Assembly: GCA_031262485.1 (NCBI GenBank)
Contig: JAISHO010000019.1
Coordinates: 1 to 64,000, forward strand
From: Propionibacteriaceae bacterium
Lineage (GTDB): Bacteria; Actinomycetota; Actinomycetes; Propionibacteriales; Propionibacteriaceae
Length of the DNA stretch: 64,000 nt
Direction of reading: 5' to 3'
In this document: piece after piece, positions 10,494 through 20,498 of the stretch
Position numbering within the stretch: the stretch's first letter is position 1
Layout of the letters: every line of letters begins with the position of its first letter
Position numbers and translations under genes: made by a program
Notes under the pieces: model-generated
Seen by the model: only the letters and a program-made list of their open reading frames with translations
The model's database searches: none
Told to the model about the DNA's origin: nothing

Positions 10494-11942
10494 TCACCGC
10501 TTCTCGGCCTGCCATTCGGCGGCGACGGCCTTCTGGTGGGCGATGGCCATCTTCTCGCGCGGGTAGATGAACACGAGCATGACCATGGCGAGGAAGACAC
10601 AGCCGAGCAGCATGCCGAAGGCTGTGTTCCAGCCGAAGTTGTCGACGAGGATGCCGACGACGCTGGAGGCGAGCGTGGCGCCGAGGACGTAGCCGAACAG
10701 GCCGGTGAATCCGGCGGAGGTGCCGGCGACGTGCTTGGCGGCCATGTCGATGGCTTGCAGGCCGATGAGCATGACGGGGCCGTAGATGAAGGCGCCGATG
10801 AAGAAGAGGAACACCATGAGCATCCAGTACGGGGTCCCGACGGGGGCGAGCCAGTAGCAGACGAGGAAGACGCCGACGCCGGCCATGAAGACGAAGCCGG
10901 TGACAGTGCGGTTGCCGCGGAAGACCTTGTCAGAGATGAGTCCGCAGGCGAGCGTGCCGAAGATGCCGGCCAGTTCGAACAGGGAGAAGCCCATGATGCC
11001 CTCGACGACGGATTGGCCGTGGTGTTGGGTCAGGTAGATCGGCGACCAGGAGAGGACGCCGTAGCGCAGGGCGTAGATGAAGACGTTGGCCAAGGCGAGG
11101 AAGACCATCGTCGGGTTGAGGATGACGTGCTTGAGGACGATCTGCCACGTGCTCATGCGCTCGAATTCGGTGGGGTCGGATTCTTCCTTGGGCGGGTCGT
11201 TGCGGTACTCCTCGATAGAGGGGAGCCCCTCGGCCTCCGGGTTGTCACGGATGAGGAGGAAGGCGATGGCGGCGACGATGAGCGCGAAGACAGCCGGAGT
11301 CCAGAAGGCGGATTGCCAATCGCCGCCGGTCATCCACAGGCCGAGGGAGGCGGCGGCGCCGACGCCCATGCCGCCGACGTTGTGGGCGCAGTTCCAGATC
11401 GACGTCTTCCAGCCGCGCTCGTTGGTCGAGAACCACTGCACGAGGACGCGCCCTGAGGGGGGCCAGCCCATGCCTTGGACCCAGCCGTTGATGAACATGA
11501 CGAGGGCGAAGACGAACACGGTCGCCGACAAGGCGGGAATGAAGGCGATGGCGAAGTTGGCGACAGCGGAGAGCGCGAGGCCGATCGGCATGAAGTAGCG
11601 GGCGTTCGATTTATCGGAGACGGTCGCCATGAAGAACTTGGAGAAGCCGTAGGCGATGAGGACGGCGTTGGCGATGAGGCCGATGTCCGTCTTGGTGAAC
11701 ATGCCGTCTTCTTCGAAGATGGCCGCTACGAGAGAGACGTTGTTACGGATGAGATAAAAGCCGGCGTAGCCGATGAAGATGCCGAGGAACACCTGAAGAC
11801 GCATCTTCGGGTATTTCCGGGCGACGGCCGGGTCAGACAGACGCGGCGTCGGCAGCGGGGAGGACAACCAGGAGCGCTTCTTCGCTTGAACTGAGCTCGT
11901 TCCGGCCTCGTTCAGCCCTGGTTCGGGGGGTGCGATGGTCAT
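10494..11942 (-). CDS. MFS transporter, organophosphate antiporter (GlpT/UhpT) type
   Basis: KYPKMRLQVFLGIFIGYAGFYLIRNNVSL, 12-TM pattern. Confidence 0.85.
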   Translation of the reverse strand: MTIAPPEPGLNEAGTSSVQAKKRSWLSSPLPTPRLSDPAVARKYPKMRLQVFLGIFIGYAGFYLIRNNVSLVAAIFEEDGMFTKTDIGLIANAVLIAYGFSKFFMATVSDKSNARYFMPIGLALSAVANFAIAFIPALSATVFVFALVMFINGWVQGMGWPPSGRVLVQWFSTNERGWKTSIWNCAHNVGGMGVGAAASLGLWMTGGDWQSAFWTPAVFALIVAAIAFLLIRDNPEAEGLPSIEEYRNDPPKEESDPTEFERMSTWQIVLKHVILNPTMVFLALANVFIYALRYGVLSWSPIYLTQHHGQSVVEGIMGFSLFELAGIFGTLACGLISDKVFRGNRTVTGFVFMAGVGVFLVCYWLAPVGTPYWMLMVFLFFIGAFIYGPVMLIGLQAIDMAAKHVAGTSAGFTGLFGYVLGATLASSVVGILVDNFGWNTAFGMLLGCVFLAMVMLVFIYPREKMAIAHQKAVAAEWQAEKR

Positions 11943-12118
11943 GGAGAGAACCTCTTCGTCTTTGAAAGGTGGAGCGGAGGAGGGAACCACCGCCGACGGA
12001 TGAACATACACCGCATTAGCATTACTTTGTTTGTCTTTATCGTTTCAGAAGGTCACAGTTAAGTCACAATGTGACGTCACGCGCCTTATTCGCCAGGACG
12101 GACGCTGTCGATTCCATT

Positions 12119-12147
12119 CTTTATAGAGTTTGCTGAACTCTATAAAG
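12119..12147. promoter_or_regulatory. Inverted-repeat operator candidate upstream of the MFS transporter gene
   Basis: CTTTATAGAGTT-tgctg-AACTCTATAAAG perfect 12-bp arms; AACTCTATAAAGTTC recurs at 12256-12270. Confidence 0.55.
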
Positions 12148-12481
12148 TTCAAACCCGCCTCCACGCCGATTCCAGCAGTGACGATTGCGACGATGACGAT
12201 TCCCAGACGCCTCACGAGGAGCGATGCGATCCAAAAAACGATATAAAGTCGCCGAAACTCTATAAAGTTCGACGTCGCTTCGTCCCCGTCTTTCCCTGCT
12301 GTACGGGCAAAAGGGTGTAGGTCGCTGTCTGCTCGTCATTAGGGTGATGCCTTCCCCGGCCGTGCGGGCGATGGTCCACGGCGTCGCGGCGATGAACGCT
12401 CGCGTGACCGTCTTCCCTTATGGTCCCGCCTGAACGCAGGGGCGACACCGCCCGACCGGAACCGCTGATCCGAGCGACTGC

Positions 12482-13792
12482 TCAGAGCACCCGTCGCACC
12501 GCTGGAATCAAGCGCAGCGCCCACCCCAGGGTGAAACAGAGGGGGACGGCGATGATGGCGGCGATGTAGAACTCGGCGAAGAGGTTGATGCTCAACAAGG
12601 AGACCGCCCAGCCGACGAAGGTGACGACGATGGGGTGGATGACGAAAGCGGCGTACGCGCTCTCCGACCAGGCTTTCGCGATCCGGATCTGGCCCTTGAA
12701 GTGGGCCCGGAAGAGGACGACGAAGCCGAGGGTGATGCCGACGGCGTAGATCCCCTCCCACATCGCCAGGATGAACGCTTTGAAGCTCGTCGGGTCGAAC
12801 ATCGGCATGACGTCGAGGACGTCGGTCGTCAGCCAGGTTCCGGCGAGGAAGACGTCGCGGTCGAAGAGCGCGGCGGGCACCATGATGAGCGAGGCGATGA
12901 TGGCGATTGTGAAGGCGATGCCGCCGACGCGGGTCGGCAACCGGTCGAGCCAGCCGCGACGCCAGGCGATGATCCCGACGACGAAGAAGGCGACGTACTG
13001 CGGCAGGAAGAAGGGCGACGGCGCGTCGATGTAGGGAATGAACGACCAGTAGGGCACGAGGAAACGGAAGGCCCACGAGACGAGACCGAGGGCGATCATG
13101 AAGACGAAGATGCGCAGCAGGGCCGGGCCCACGGGCAAGAGTGTGGCGGGAGCCCGTCCCAATTCTCCCTGGTCAAGCGAGGTCGAGGCGGACTGGACGG
13201 CGGTCGCGCCGCCCGCCCGAGCAGTCTCGGCTTCCGGCGCCGAGGGCAGTTGCGCGCTACCAGCCCGTCGCGGCGAGAGCCAGACCCGCCAAGCGACGTA
13301 GGCGAGGGTGAAGACAAGGAGGAAGGCGCAGAACCAGAGCGGCCCGGCGCCGATGAGGGGGCCGTCGAGGAAGGCGGAATCGCCAGTCGAGCGGAAATAC
13401 ATCTGCCACCCACCGCTCGACTCCAACCCTTGCAGCCGGATGCCGGCGAGGCGCAGGAGTGGCCCGATGACGAGCGCGAAGACGAGGAAGGGGACGCCGA
13501 GGCGGATGACCCGCGCTCGCACGAAGACCCCCGTGCCCTTGCGGTCGAGCGAACCGGGGGTGAAGAACCCGGCCAGGGCGAAGAACGTGCCCATGAAGAA
13601 ACTTTGGAGGAAGAAGACGAACGCCAACCCCGTCAGCCACTCGGCCAGCCCCATGCCCCGGGTGATGAAATACCAATAGGGCGCGGCGGCGGAGAAGACG
13701 ATCGTCATGTGAAAGACGATGACGGCCCCGACGAGGAAAAGACGAAGGTTGTCGAGATAGACAAGGCGTTGGCCGGGAGTGCCCTCAGTCAT
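12482..13792 (-). CDS. Acyltransferase family 3 (integral membrane)
   Basis: YLDNLRLFLVGAVIVFHMTI N-terminus; about 10 TM segments. Confidence 0.85.
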   Translation of the reverse strand: MTEGTPGQRLVYLDNLRLFLVGAVIVFHMTIVFSAAAPYWYFITRGMGLAEWLTGLAFVFFLQSFFMGTFFALAGFFTPGSLDRKGTGVFVRARVIRLGVPFLVFALVIGPLLRLAGIRLQGLESSGGWQMYFRSTGDSAFLDGPLIGAGPLWFCAFLLVFTLAYVAWRVWLSPRRAGSAQLPSAPEAETARAGGATAVQSASTSLDQGELGRAPATLLPVGPALLRIFVFMIALGLVSWAFRFLVPYWSFIPYIDAPSPFFLPQYVAFFVVGIIAWRRGWLDRLPTRVGGIAFTIAIIASLIMVPAALFDRDVFLAGTWLTTDVLDVMPMFDPTSFKAFILAMWEGIYAVGITLGFVVLFRAHFKGQIRIAKAWSESAYAAFVIHPIVVTFVGWAVSLLSINLFAEFYIAAIIAVPLCFTLGWALRLIPAVRRVL

Positions 13793-13960
13793 TCGTCCGC
13801 CCCCTTGATCACATCACACACGTCAGCCACCACAACTGACGTGAGAACGCTACCAAGGAAAACAAGGATGGGGACTGCTCAACCGAGTGTTGGATCAAGC
13901 GTCTCCCGAGATCGCCCGGTCACCCGAAGCAATTCCCAACGAGCCAAGCGGGAACTCAGG

Positions 13961-14248
13961 CTACTTCCACAGCATCGTGAGGCAGAACCCGCCGGCGATG
14001 AGGATCATGCCGATGAGGATGTTCCAGTTGCCGAGCGCGGCGATGAAGCCGATGTGGGAGCCGGCGACGGAGGCGACGACGATCCAGGCGACACCGAGGA
14101 GGAAGACAGTGACGAAGAGCGGCACGGCCCAGGGACGCTCACCGGGAGCGCCCTTGAGGGACTTCTCGTAACGCGTCTTCTGGAGTTCTTCTTCGCGGCG
14201 CAGCTTCTTCTTCGCCGCCGCTTCGGGGCGCACCTTAGATTCAGGCAT
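13961..14248 (-). CDS. Small membrane protein of unknown function
   Basis: Charged N-terminus plus two hydrophobic segments. Confidence 0.6.
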   Translation of the reverse strand: MPESKVRPEAAAKKKLRREEELQKTRYEKSLKGAPGERPWAVPLFVTVFLLGVAWIVVASVAGSHIGFIAALGNWNILIGMILIAGGFCLTMLWK

Positions 14249-14383
14249 CCCGCACCGCCTTTCTCACAACTGGGGCCATCGTACCGTCAGGCCGTGGCGA
14301 ACTCGATTTCGCAGTTTAACCAACATCGCAACCGTTCGCCCATTTTCCTGTTCTCTCCGACGTTCGCGCTGGTCTCGGGACGC

Positions 14384-15397
14384 TCATCGCGTCAACGGTT
14401 TCCAGCAGGCGACGTCGCGGGCGCCGTCGTCGAGCTTCGTCGCATGAGGGTGGTCGGTGCGGCAGTGGTCGTCGGCCCAGGCGCAGCGCGGTGCGAACGG
14501 GCACCCCGCCGGCAGAGCGGCGAGGTCGGGCGGAGAGCCGGGAATGCCGCCGAGGTCGCGGCGCGGCCCGTGCAAGGGCGGGAAGGAGCTGAGCAGGCCA
14601 GCCGTGTAAGGGTGACGCGGGTGGTGGTAGAGGGAGCGGGCGGGCCCGGATTCGACGATCTCCCCGGCGTACATGATGGCGATGCGGTCGGCGATCTCGA
14701 TGAGGAGGGAGACGTCGTGGGTGATGAAGACAACGGAGAAGCCGAGCCGGGCGCGCAGGTCGGCGATCTGCTCGAGGATTTGACGTTGCATGACGACGTC
14801 GAGGGCGGTCGTCGGCTCGTCCATGATGAGCAGGCGCGGCTCGAGCGCCAACGCCATGGCGATCATGACGCGTTGGCGCATGCCACCGGAGAGCTCGTGG
14901 GGATAGGCGCGGATGCGATCCGGGTCGATGCCCACCAACTCAAGCAATTCAATTCCCCGCTCGTGGCGTTCGGCGGCGCTCGTGTGGGGCCGGTGGGCGC
15001 GGATGGCGTCGGTCAGCTGCCGACCGATCCGGTGGACGGGGTTGAGGGAGTTCATCGCCCCTTGGAAGACGACGGCGACATCGCTCCAGCGGGCGTGACG
15101 CAACTGTGTGTCCGTCAAGCGCAACCAATCGCGCTTCTCGTCATCGGCGCCGGTGATCCACACCTCGCCGCCAGTGATGAGCCCCGGCGGGGGCAGCAAC
15201 CGGGTGGCGGCGTAGGCGAGGGTCGATTTGCCGCAGCCGGACTCCCCCGCCAGCCCGAGGACTTCGCCGCGTCGCACCGTCAGATCGACGCCGCGCAACA
15301 CGTGCGTGGGGCGTTCGTCGTAGCCGTAATCGACGTGAAGGTCGCGGATGTCGAGGATGGTCTCGTCGCTCGCGCCGGTGAGGACACTCTCAGGCAT
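14384..15397 (-). CDS. Peptide/oligosaccharide-type ABC transporter ATPase (DppD-like)
   Basis: [30 protein letters not shown]-terminal GCPFAPRC motif; start MPESVLTG chosen over the ORF-track start. Confidence 0.9.
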   Translation of the reverse strand: MPESVLTGASDETILDIRDLHVDYGYDERPTHVLRGVDLTVRRGEVLGLAGESGCGKSTLAYAATRLLPPPGLITGGEVWITGADDEKRDWLRLTDTQLRHARWSDVAVVFQGAMNSLNPVHRIGRQLTDAIRAHRPHTSAAERHERGIELLELVGIDPDRIRAYPHELSGGMRQRVMIAMALALEPRLLIMDEPTTALDVVMQRQILEQIADLRARLGFSVVFITHDVSLLIEIADRIAIMYAGEIVESGPARSLYHHPRHPYTAGLLSSFPPLHGPRRDLGGIPGSPPDLAALPAGCPFAPRCAWADDHCRTDHPHATKLDDGARDVACWKPLTR

Positions 15398-16469
15398 GGT
15401 CCGCCTCCTTTCTCGCCTTCGTCCGATCGCCGCTGGCGCCCACCTCGTGGACGACCGGGGTGAAGCCGACCCGAGGGCGGATGTGACGCTGGCGCAAGGT
15501 GCGGGCGTTGAGCCCCGTCGAGCGGAGGCGTGGGTTGACGAATTCGTCGATGCCGAAATTGATGAGGGCGAGCGACATGCCGAGCAGCGCCACACACAGC
15601 CCGGCCGGCACATACCACCACCAGGCCCCTTGTTGGAAGGCGCCGGAGGATTGGGCCCAGTAGAGGATCGTGCCCCAGTTCCAATCCGACAACGAGGCGA
15701 CGCCGATGTAGGCCAGGGTGATCTCGGCGAGGACGGCGGCGGTGACGGTGTTGATGAAGGTCGAGGCGATGATGGCGGTGAGGTTGGGGAGGATTTCGAA
15801 GCCGATGATGCGCCAGCGTCGTTCCCCGTTGGCGCGGGCCGCTTCGACGAAGTCGCGTCGGCGTAGCGAGAGGGTTTGGCTACGGAGAACGCGCGCTCCC
15901 CAGGCCCAGCCGGTCAGCGCGATGACGAGAATGATCGTCAGGTGGGAGTTGCCTTCGATCTGGGCGGTGATGATGATGATGAGCGGCAAGGACGGGATGA
16001 CGAGGAAGATGTTCGACAGCATCGAGAGCACTTCGTCGCCGGCGCCGCCGATGAACCCGGCGGAGACTCCGATGACGACGGCCAAGGCGGTGGCGATGAT
16101 CCCGGCCGAGAAGCCGACCACCATGACGCCACGGGTGCCGACGAGCAACTGGGAGAAGATGTCTTGGCCGGTTTGCGAGGTGCCGAGCCAGTGGCTCCAA
16201 CTCGGGGATTCGAGCGAGGCTGAGGGGTTGACGGCGTTGGGATCGTGCGGGGCGATCCAGGGGCCGACGATGGCGAGGACGACGAAGAATCCGATGATGG
16301 ACAGTCCGAGGATCGACTTCGCGTTGCGCAGGAAGAGGAACCGGCGGCGGCCCATCGCCGGGGCGGGCGCGAGATCGTCGCTGAAAGTGCCGTTAGTGGC
16401 AGGCGCGGCGGCCACTGTTGTCGGGGCGGCCTGCGGTGAGCTGGTGGAGGTGGGATCGCTCATCGTCAA
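15390..16469 (-). CDS. ABC transporter permease (DppC-like)
   Basis: Permease loop [21 protein letters not shown]; coupled. Confidence 0.9.
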   Translation of the reverse strand: MTMSDPTSTSSPQAAPTTVAAAPATNGTFSDDLAPAPAMGRRRFLFLRNAKSILGLSIIGFFVVLAIVGPWIAPHDPNAVNPSASLESPSWSHWLGTSQTGQDIFSQLLVGTRGVMVVGFSAGIIATALAVVIGVSAGFIGGAGDEVLSMLSNIFLVIPSLPLIIIITAQIEGNSHLTIILVIALTGWAWGARVLRSQTLSLRRRDFVEAARANGERRWRIIGFEILPNLTAIIASTFINTVTAAVLAEITLAYIGVASLSDWNWGTILYWAQSSGAFQQGAWWWYVPAGLCVALLGMSLALINFGIDEFVNPRLRSTGLNARTLRQRHIRPRVGFTPVVHEVGASGDRTKARKEADHA

Positions 16470-17446
16470 CTCTCCTTCCGGGTGCGCGGGTCGAGGATCG
16501 TGTAGACGATGTCAGCCAGGATGTTGGCGACGAGGACGGACAGGGTGATGATGAGGAAAATCCCTTGCATGAGGGGGTAGTCCTTCGCCCCGACCGCTTT
16601 GAAGAGCATGAACCCGATCCCCTGATATGAGAAGACCTGTTCCATGACGAGGGTGCCCCCGACGACGAAGCCGAGGGAGAGCGCGAACCCAGAGATCTGC
16701 GGCAAGACAGCATTGCGTGCGGCGTATCCCGTCATGACCTGTCGTTCCGGCAGCCCCTTGGCGTGGGCGACGGTGACGTAGTCCTCTGAAGAGACCGTCA
16801 CCATCATGTTGCGCATCGAGAGAATCCACCCCGCCATCGATGAGAGGACGATCGTCAAGGCCGGCAGGATGCCGTGTTCGATGACCGAGGAGATGAACAT
16901 CCAATCGGGGTACGGGATGAGCCCCGGATCATAGGAGCCGTAGAAGGGCAGGACCTGCCAGATGACTCCGAAGAGGGTGATGACGATGAGCCCGATCCAA
17001 AAGTAGGGCACCGAGGAGAAGAAGGTCGTCAGGGGGATGAGAAGGTCGGCCCAGGTGCCGCGCCGCCAGCCCAGGTAGGCGCCGATCGAGGTGCCGAGGA
17101 GGAAGGAGATGACGGTGGCGACGCCGACGAGGCCGATCGTCCACGGCAAGGTTTGAGCGATGATCGAGGTCACCGGGGTGGGGAATTGGTAGAAGGAGAT
17201 GCCGAGGTCGCCGCGGAACAGCTGCCCCCAATAGTCGAGGTATTGCTGCCACAAGCTGCTTTGCTCATCGAGCCCGAAGAGGACGTAGAGCGAATGGATC
17301 GCGTCGGTGCTCATTTGGCCTTGATAACGGGTCAGCAGCGACTGGACGGGGTCGCCCGGCATGAGCCGGGGAACGAAGAAGTTGAGGGTGACCGCTGCCC
17401 ACGCCGTCACGAGAAAAAAGATCGCTTTTCTTGCGAGGTTCTTCAT
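16466..17446 (-). CDS. ABC transporter permease (DppB-like)
   Basis: [12 protein letters not shown]; permease loop [28 protein letters not shown]. Confidence 0.9.
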   Translation of the reverse strand: MKNLARKAIFFLVTAWAAVTLNFFVPRLMPGDPVQSLLTRYQGQMSTDAIHSLYVLFGLDEQSSLWQQYLDYWGQLFRGDLGISFYQFPTPVTSIIAQTLPWTIGLVGVATVISFLLGTSIGAYLGWRRGTWADLLIPLTTFFSSVPYFWIGLIVITLFGVIWQVLPFYGSYDPGLIPYPDWMFISSVIEHGILPALTIVLSSMAGWILSMRNMMVTVSSEDYVTVAHAKGLPERQVMTGYAARNAVLPQISGFALSLGFVVGGTLVMEQVFSYQGIGFMLFKAVGAKDYPLMQGIFLIITLSVLVANILADIVYTILDPRTRKES

Positions 17447-18408
17447 GGGCGCGCCTCCGTCTGAGAGGCACTGGTGGATTCCAGCGGCGACGCCGTCAGG
17501 GCTGCTGTGTGGTTGTCCTCGTCGACCGTCGGTGGGAGGGCGTTCGGATCACCGTCCGTCGTCTCTTTCCTCTCCTGCGTGTCAACCGCCCCGTCCCGGC
17601 CCGGATCGGGCGCCGATCGGATGAGCAGCTGGGTGTATTCGTGGGTGGGATGTTGGGTGACGGACTCGCTGTCGCCGCGTTCGACGACCTTGCCGTGATA
17701 CATGACGACGATGTCGTCGGCGAAGTAGCGGGCCGAGGCAATGTCGTGGGTGATGTAGAGGATGGCGATGCCCTCGTCGCGCAGTTCCGCGAGCAGGTTG
17801 AGCACACCGAGACGGATCGAGACGTCGAGCATCGAGATCGGCTCGTCGGCCAAGAGCACCTCGGGGCCGGCGGCCAGCGCCCGGGCGATGGCGACGCGTT
17901 GACGTTGCCCGCCGGAGAGCTCGTGGGGGAATTTGTCGATGAAGCGTTCGGCCGGGCGTAGGGCGACCCGGTCGAGCAGGGCGAGGATCGCCGCCTCCCC
18001 CGCTTTGCCGCGGAGCCCCTGGTGGAGGGCGACGGCGCGCCCGAGGGTGTAGCGGACGGTGTGGATGGCGTTGAGGGAGGCGAAAGGGTCCTGGAAGATC
18101 ATCTGGACGTGGCGGCAGTAGTCCCGAAATTTCCGGGAGCTGAGCTTGCCGACGGTCTCGCCGTGGAGCTCGATCGTCCCCGCGGTGTGCGGGATGAGTT
18201 GGGCGAGGAGGCGCGCGACGGTGGATTTCCCCGATCCGGATTCCCCGACGAGGGCGACGACACGGCCGGGCCACAGGTCGAGGTCGACGTCGACGACGGC
18301 GTCGATGAAGCGTTTTCTCCCGAACCGGGAGACGGGGAAGCGTTTCGTCAGCCCGGTGGCCCGCAGGGCGGGGGTCGCTGCGGCCGGATCAGGTGGAGTG
18401 TGGGGCAT
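17443..18408 (-). CDS. ABC transporter ATPase (DppF-like)
   Basis: [36 protein letters not shown]. Confidence 0.9.
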   Translation of the reverse strand: MPHTPPDPAAATPALRATGLTKRFPVSRFGRKRFIDAVVDVDLDLWPGRVVALVGESGSGKSTVARLLAQLIPHTAGTIELHGETVGKLSSRKFRDYCRHVQMIFQDPFASLNAIHTVRYTLGRAVALHQGLRGKAGEAAILALLDRVALRPAERFIDKFPHELSGGQRQRVAIARALAAGPEVLLADEPISMLDVSIRLGVLNLLAELRDEGIAILYITHDIASARYFADDIVVMYHGKVVERGDSESVTQHPTHEYTQLLIRSAPDPGRDGAVDTQERKETTDGDPNALPPTVDEDNHTAALTASPLESTSASQTEARP

Positions 18409-18575
18409 GGTTCTCCTCAGTGCCCGAAGCGGGCGCAGGGAATGGAGGTGCAGAGCGGATCGACACGTCGTCGACCGGTCGTGCCCGAGGTGGGCGCAGG
18501 GACTGGAGGGCGCGTTGGGGTGGGATCCCACGCCGGTGTGTCACTAACCGGTGTGGGATCCCTAACGCTGTCTGG

Positions 18576-20264
18576 TCAGGAGACCGGTTCCAGGTGGGTG
18601 AGGATGAGAGAGGCAGCCGGCATCGTCATGTTGATGTCGGCGTAGGGGTCGGTGGCCGAGGGCCAACCGGTGTAGTACTTTTCCGAATACTGTCCCCAGC
18701 TGGGCCGTTCGAGGACGGAGACGGCCGGGATCTGTTCGACGAAGATCGTCTCGATCGTCTCGAGGGCGGCGGTGCGTTCGGCGTCGTCGGAGGTGGCGGC
18801 GTAGGTGGTGAGCGCGGCGGTGGCCTCCGGCGAGTCGAAGCGGCCGAAGTTGGAGACGGCGGTCTCGCCAATGGGGGCGAGGTAGGAGCCGCTCATGAAG
18901 TTGGCGTACATGTCATAGGGCGTCGCGCCGGCGTCCGTCCAGTGCAGGGCGGCGTCGAATTGGCCGACGTTGAGGGCTTCTTGCCACTGGTCGGGCGGCA
19001 GGTTGTTGATCTGAGCGTCGAGGCCAAGTTGGCGGAAGGAGTCGGCGATGATCTGGAGGTTGGCGTTGTAATCCGACCAGCCCGAGGGGTCGGGCAGGGT
19101 GACGGAGACGGGTTCACCGGTGGGCGCGACGAGCGCGTCACCGTCGTATGTGTATCCGTTGTCTGTCAACAGTTGGCGGGCGCCCTCGAGGTCGGTCGCC
19201 CACTGCTCGTTCTTGTATTTGTCGGCGATGTAGCTCTCCCCGGCCGTCGGCAAGCCGGTCACCGAGGTGATGGGCGCCGCGGCGCCGGTCGTGCCCGTCA
19301 CCGACATGGCCTCACGGTCGAGCACCATGGCGGCAGCCTTGCGCAGATTGAGGTCGGCGAAGGGGCCCTGGGCGGTGTTGAACCACAACGCATCGGCGTT
19401 GATGCCGGAGGGGAACCATGACTGATAAGCCGGATCCTTCGAGGTGAAGACCTCCTCATAGTTGGCGATGTACGTCCAACCCCACTGGACGTCGCCGGCG
19501 ACGAGCGCGTTCGTCAGGGCGGTGTTGTCGTTGAACTCTTGGTAGCGGATCTGCGGCACGGCGACCTCGCCGCCCCAATAATCCGGGTAGGCGTCGAGGG
19601 TGACGGCCTGTTCCGTCCAACTCGTCAGCGTGTAGGGGCCCGATCCGACGGGCTCTTGGTTGAGATCGGTCGTCGGATCGGCGATGGTCGACCAAATGTG
19701 CTCCGGCACGATGAAGAGCCCGTAGACCTTGAAGGTGTTCGTGAACTGCCCGGTCTCGAAGGTGACCGTGACCTTGTTGCCATCGGTGGTGATGGAGCTG
19801 TAAGGCAGGGCCTCGGCGTTGAGGGCTTCGTTGTCGGCCCGCATCTGGATCGAGAAGGCGACGTCGTCGGCGGTCAACGGTTCGCCGTCGTGCCATGTGA
19901 CATCGTCACGGACGGTGTAGGTGATGGCGGTGTAGTCGTCGTTCCACTCCCAGCTCTCAGCCAGCCACGGGGTGGGATCTTGGGCCGGGTCGATCTGGTT
20001 GACCTGGACGAGCGGCTCGTAGAGGGCGTAGGCGTAGCCCATGACACGGGCCGCCGACGACGACAGGAACGGGTTTGAGTTGTTCGTCTGAGGGCCGTCC
20101 GGTTTGCCGAAGGAGAGGACGACATTGGAGCCGCCGGCGTCGCCGCTCGGATCGGCGTTGGGGCTATTCGGGCTCTCGCCGGAGCAGCCAGCCAGGGCGA
20201 GCCCCGCCGCGATGGCGAGGGCGACGAAGGCGTGAGCCCGGGGGCGTTTTCTTGTGAGTTTCAT
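18576..20264 (-). CDS. ABC transporter substrate-binding lipoprotein, family 5
   Basis: Lipobox LAGC; LAESWEWNDDYTAITYTVRDDVTWHDGEPLTADDV family signature. Confidence 0.92.
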   Translation of the reverse strand: MKLTRKRPRAHAFVALAIAAGLALAGCSGESPNSPNADPSGDAGGSNVVLSFGKPDGPQTNNSNPFLSSSAARVMGYAYALYEPLVQVNQIDPAQDPTPWLAESWEWNDDYTAITYTVRDDVTWHDGEPLTADDVAFSIQMRADNEALNAEALPYSSITTDGNKVTVTFETGQFTNTFKVYGLFIVPEHIWSTIADPTTDLNQEPVGSGPYTLTSWTEQAVTLDAYPDYWGGEVAVPQIRYQEFNDNTALTNALVAGDVQWGWTYIANYEEVFTSKDPAYQSWFPSGINADALWFNTAQGPFADLNLRKAAAMVLDREAMSVTGTTGAAAPITSVTGLPTAGESYIADKYKNEQWATDLEGARQLLTDNGYTYDGDALVAPTGEPVSVTLPDPSGWSDYNANLQIIADSFRQLGLDAQINNLPPDQWQEALNVGQFDAALHWTDAGATPYDMYANFMSGSYLAPIGETAVSNFGRFDSPEATAALTTYAATSDDAERTAALETIETIFVEQIPAVSVLERPSWGQYSEKYYTGWPSATDPYADINMTMPAASLILTHLEPVS

Positions 20265-20498
20265 GGGAGGGAGACTCCTTGTGTGAGGGGTGGATCGGTG
20301 GGATGGGTGGTGAGTGGGTTGATGGGTCGGTCGACTGTGGGGAGACGAGAGAGGGTCTCCGCCCGGTTCGGGGGTCGTGGGTTCACGACGGTGGCGTCGG
20401 CGAGCCGCGCCGGCTTGATGAGCCGCCCAGCCCTCGCGGCCCGGGGTGGGATCTGGCGAGGGCTGGCGCGTTCTTTGACGGCCGCGCGGCGATACCGA

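Noticed and set aside
12635-15463. 942-aa plus-strand ORF
   Set aside because: Antisense shadow of the acyltransferase and ABC genes; Asp/Glu/Arg/Gly-biased composition typical of GC-rich reverse frames
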